DNA of 63,347 nucleotides from Fidelibacterota bacterium (lineage in GTDB: Bacteria; Pseudomonadota; Alphaproteobacteria; Rhodospirillales; Rhodospirillaceae). The DNA lies in assembly GCA_947475895.1 (NCBI GenBank), contig CANJMF010000018.1, positions 1 to 63,347 on the forward strand, read 5' to 3'. Below, one piece after another: positions 62,276 to 63,347 of this stretch. The notes beneath the pieces are model-generated. The model was given only the letters and a program-made list of their open reading frames with translations. It had not been told where the DNA came from and searched no databases. Position 1 is the first letter of the stretch, and every line of letters starts with the position of its first letter. A program made the translations under genes and the position numbers.

Positions 62276-63075
62276 ATGGCACACCTTACGAAGCGCACAA
62301 TCGATGCACTTGAACCGCGAGGGCTCTACTTCATCGTTTGGGATGATGCGATGCCCGGCTTTGGCGTGCGCGTTTTTGAATCCGGTAAAAAAAGCTACGT
62401 GGTGCAATACCGGAAAGACGGACGCAGTCGCCGCCTCACAATCGGACTTCACGGAAAGCTCACGCCCGACGAAGCGCGCAAGGAAGCCAAGAAATATTTG
62501 GGCGACGTGGCCAAGGGTCACGACCCGGCCGAAGAGCGGGCGATCATTCACCGTGACCCTACCGTCGGCCAGCTCTGCGACTTGTACCTGAAGGAAGGAC
62601 GGGCCGCGAAGCCCACCAAGAAGGAATCGAGCTGGAAGACCGACAAGAGCAATATGAACCGGCATATCCGGCCATTGCTCGGTTGCCGTAAGCTTCGATC
62701 GCTGAACAAGGCCGACATTCAGCGATTTCAAGCCGACGTGACGATGGGCAAGACCGCGACGGACGAAAAGACCGGATTCCGAGGCCGGGCCATCGTGAAG
62801 GGCGGACGAGGGACGGCGGCGCGTGCCACGTCGATTCTCAGCGCTATGCTCAGCTTCGCTGCGGATCGCTCGATCATCCCCTTCAATCCGGCCAGAGGCG
62901 TGAAGCTGCACCCAAACAACCGACGGGAGCGCTTCCTCTCGGCGGACGAGTTGGGCCGCTTGGGCGAGGCTCTGGACGCGAATGAGACTCCTACGGTGGC
63001 GGCTCCCTCGCCAGAGGCTGCCCGTGCGGCAGAGGCCGCGCCCTCTGTCGCTGCTATTCGCCTCTTGATTCTGAC
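62276..63075 (+). pseudogene. tyrosine integrase truncated by an IS3-type element
   Basis: About 267 genuine residues. The N-terminal arm-binding domain (DUF4102; [28 protein letters not shown], then [28 protein letters not shown]) and the core-binding domain ([24 protein letters not shown] on) are intact. The catalytic domain begins at AAIRLLILT, and there IS sequence takes over; the frame then runs to a stop at 63118 inside the IS. The Arg-His-Arg-Tyr catalytic residues are all lost, so it cannot recombine DNA. It points away from the tRNA-Ala fragment, into its former element. Confidence 0.9.
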
Positions 63076-63215
63076 TGACCGGCCCCCACTGAGTGGTCCG
63101 ATTGGAATGTTAGTTTAGAGCATGCGTTTGATCCATCAGTTTTGCCGTTGGCCAGACGATGGCCTCGGGTGCGGGAGGCCGATAACCCAGCGATGAATGT
63201 GACCTGACGGCTTTT
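63076..63215 (-). mobile_element. IS3-family element end with OrfB C-terminus, minus strand
   Basis: On the minus strand the frame reads VRSHSSLGYRPPAPEAIVWP and on to HALN, with stop at 63110-63112, an OrfB tail similar to the one at 1-114. The outer end (TGACCGGCCCCCACTGAGTG, from 63076) is the likely terminal inverted repeat, inserted in the integrase gene. Upstream OrfB sequence is lost near 63215, where it meets another IS in the opposite orientation. Confidence 0.8.
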
Positions 63216-63264
63216 TTTGTACCGGTCGATTTGAGAGAATTGACCCTGACAGAAGGAGCTGAAG

Positions 63265-63347
63265 ATGGGGAAACGTGGATTTGGTGCCGAGCAGATTGTT
63301 TCCAAGTTAAGGCAGATCGAGGTGCTGATGGCGCAGGGCAAGACTGC
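63265..63347 (+). CDS. IS3-family OrfA, N-terminal fragment
   Basis: ATG 63265 (GAAGGAG 10 bases upstream) begins MGKRGFGAEQIVSKLRQIEV and continues LMAQGKT to the window edge. This is the helix-turn-helix start of IS3-family OrfA, which is fused to OrfB by frameshifting in active elements. The sequence at 63216-63264 probably contains its left end. It is head-to-head with the OrfB remnant. Confidence 0.85.
   Translation, partial: MGKRGFGAEQIVSKLRQIEVLMAQGKT

Noticed and set aside
62186-62911. Minus-strand open frame of 241 codons
   Set aside because: Antisense to the integrase N-terminal domains, which are recognisable on the plus strand.

Overview
The window looks like chromosomal DNA of a GC-rich Gram-negative alphaproteobacterium. 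The evidence is the kdsD-lptC-lptA-lptB-rpoN-ptsN locus, a gltD-gltB pair, an NDUFA9-type reductase, phaB, and a Caulobacter-like ceramide gene set. I cannot name the genus. IS3-family transposase sequence lies at both extreme ends, so this may be a contig bounded by repeated insertion sequences.

Layout. 0-20 kb is mostly housekeeping metabolism: phaB, gloB, a TAXI-type TRAP receptor, an M17 peptidase, an acquired-looking P-loop kinase, an M61 peptidase, an acyl-CoA ligase, gltD-gltB, an UppP-like protein, cstA with its YbdD partner, and an NDUFA9-like protein. An intact tRNA-Leu(CAG) at 20.2 kb starts a 2.2 kb decayed integrated element. Its far end is a 16-bp copy of the tRNA 3' end, with four copies of a short motif around that junction. 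A three-gene operon of small and membrane proteins follows (22.8-24.6 kb). Then come rnd and the LPS-transport/sigma-54 operon (24.8-31.3 kb) and several envelope proteins. A bufABC bufferin (MNIO-modified peptide) operon lies at 35-37 kb.

The most coherent pathway is at 37.1-46.2 kb, all on the plus strand. It has acyl-ACP synthetase, ceramide reductase, ACP, serine palmitoyltransferase, a pair of LptF/LptG-like permeases, a fatty-acid-hydroxylase-like enzyme, a GNAT ceramide synthase and a small membrane protein. This reads as synthesis, modification and probably export of sphingolipids. DmeF-type metal efflux, a secreted methyltransferase and a proline-rich secreted protein follow. Next is a complete B12 uptake operon (btuB-btuF-btuC-btuD) behind a cobalamin riboswitch. 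The last part holds a receiver/Hpt-like protein, a GT-C/GT2/GtrA glycosylation trio, a cytochrome c, a DUF1800/DUF1501 pair with a frameshift in the second gene, and a second integration site. That site is a tRNA-Ala 3' half followed by a tyrosine integrase cut off by an IS3-type element.

The best candidates for something undescribed are four. A 90-bp structured intergenic repeat occurs twice (7498-7587 and, inverted, 46245-46334), each time right after a stop codon. The ceramide operon carries its own LptF/G-like pair. The tRNA-Leu element has motif pairs on both sides of its attachment core. The truncated integrase has an inverted copy of its tRNA core sequence directly before its start codon.
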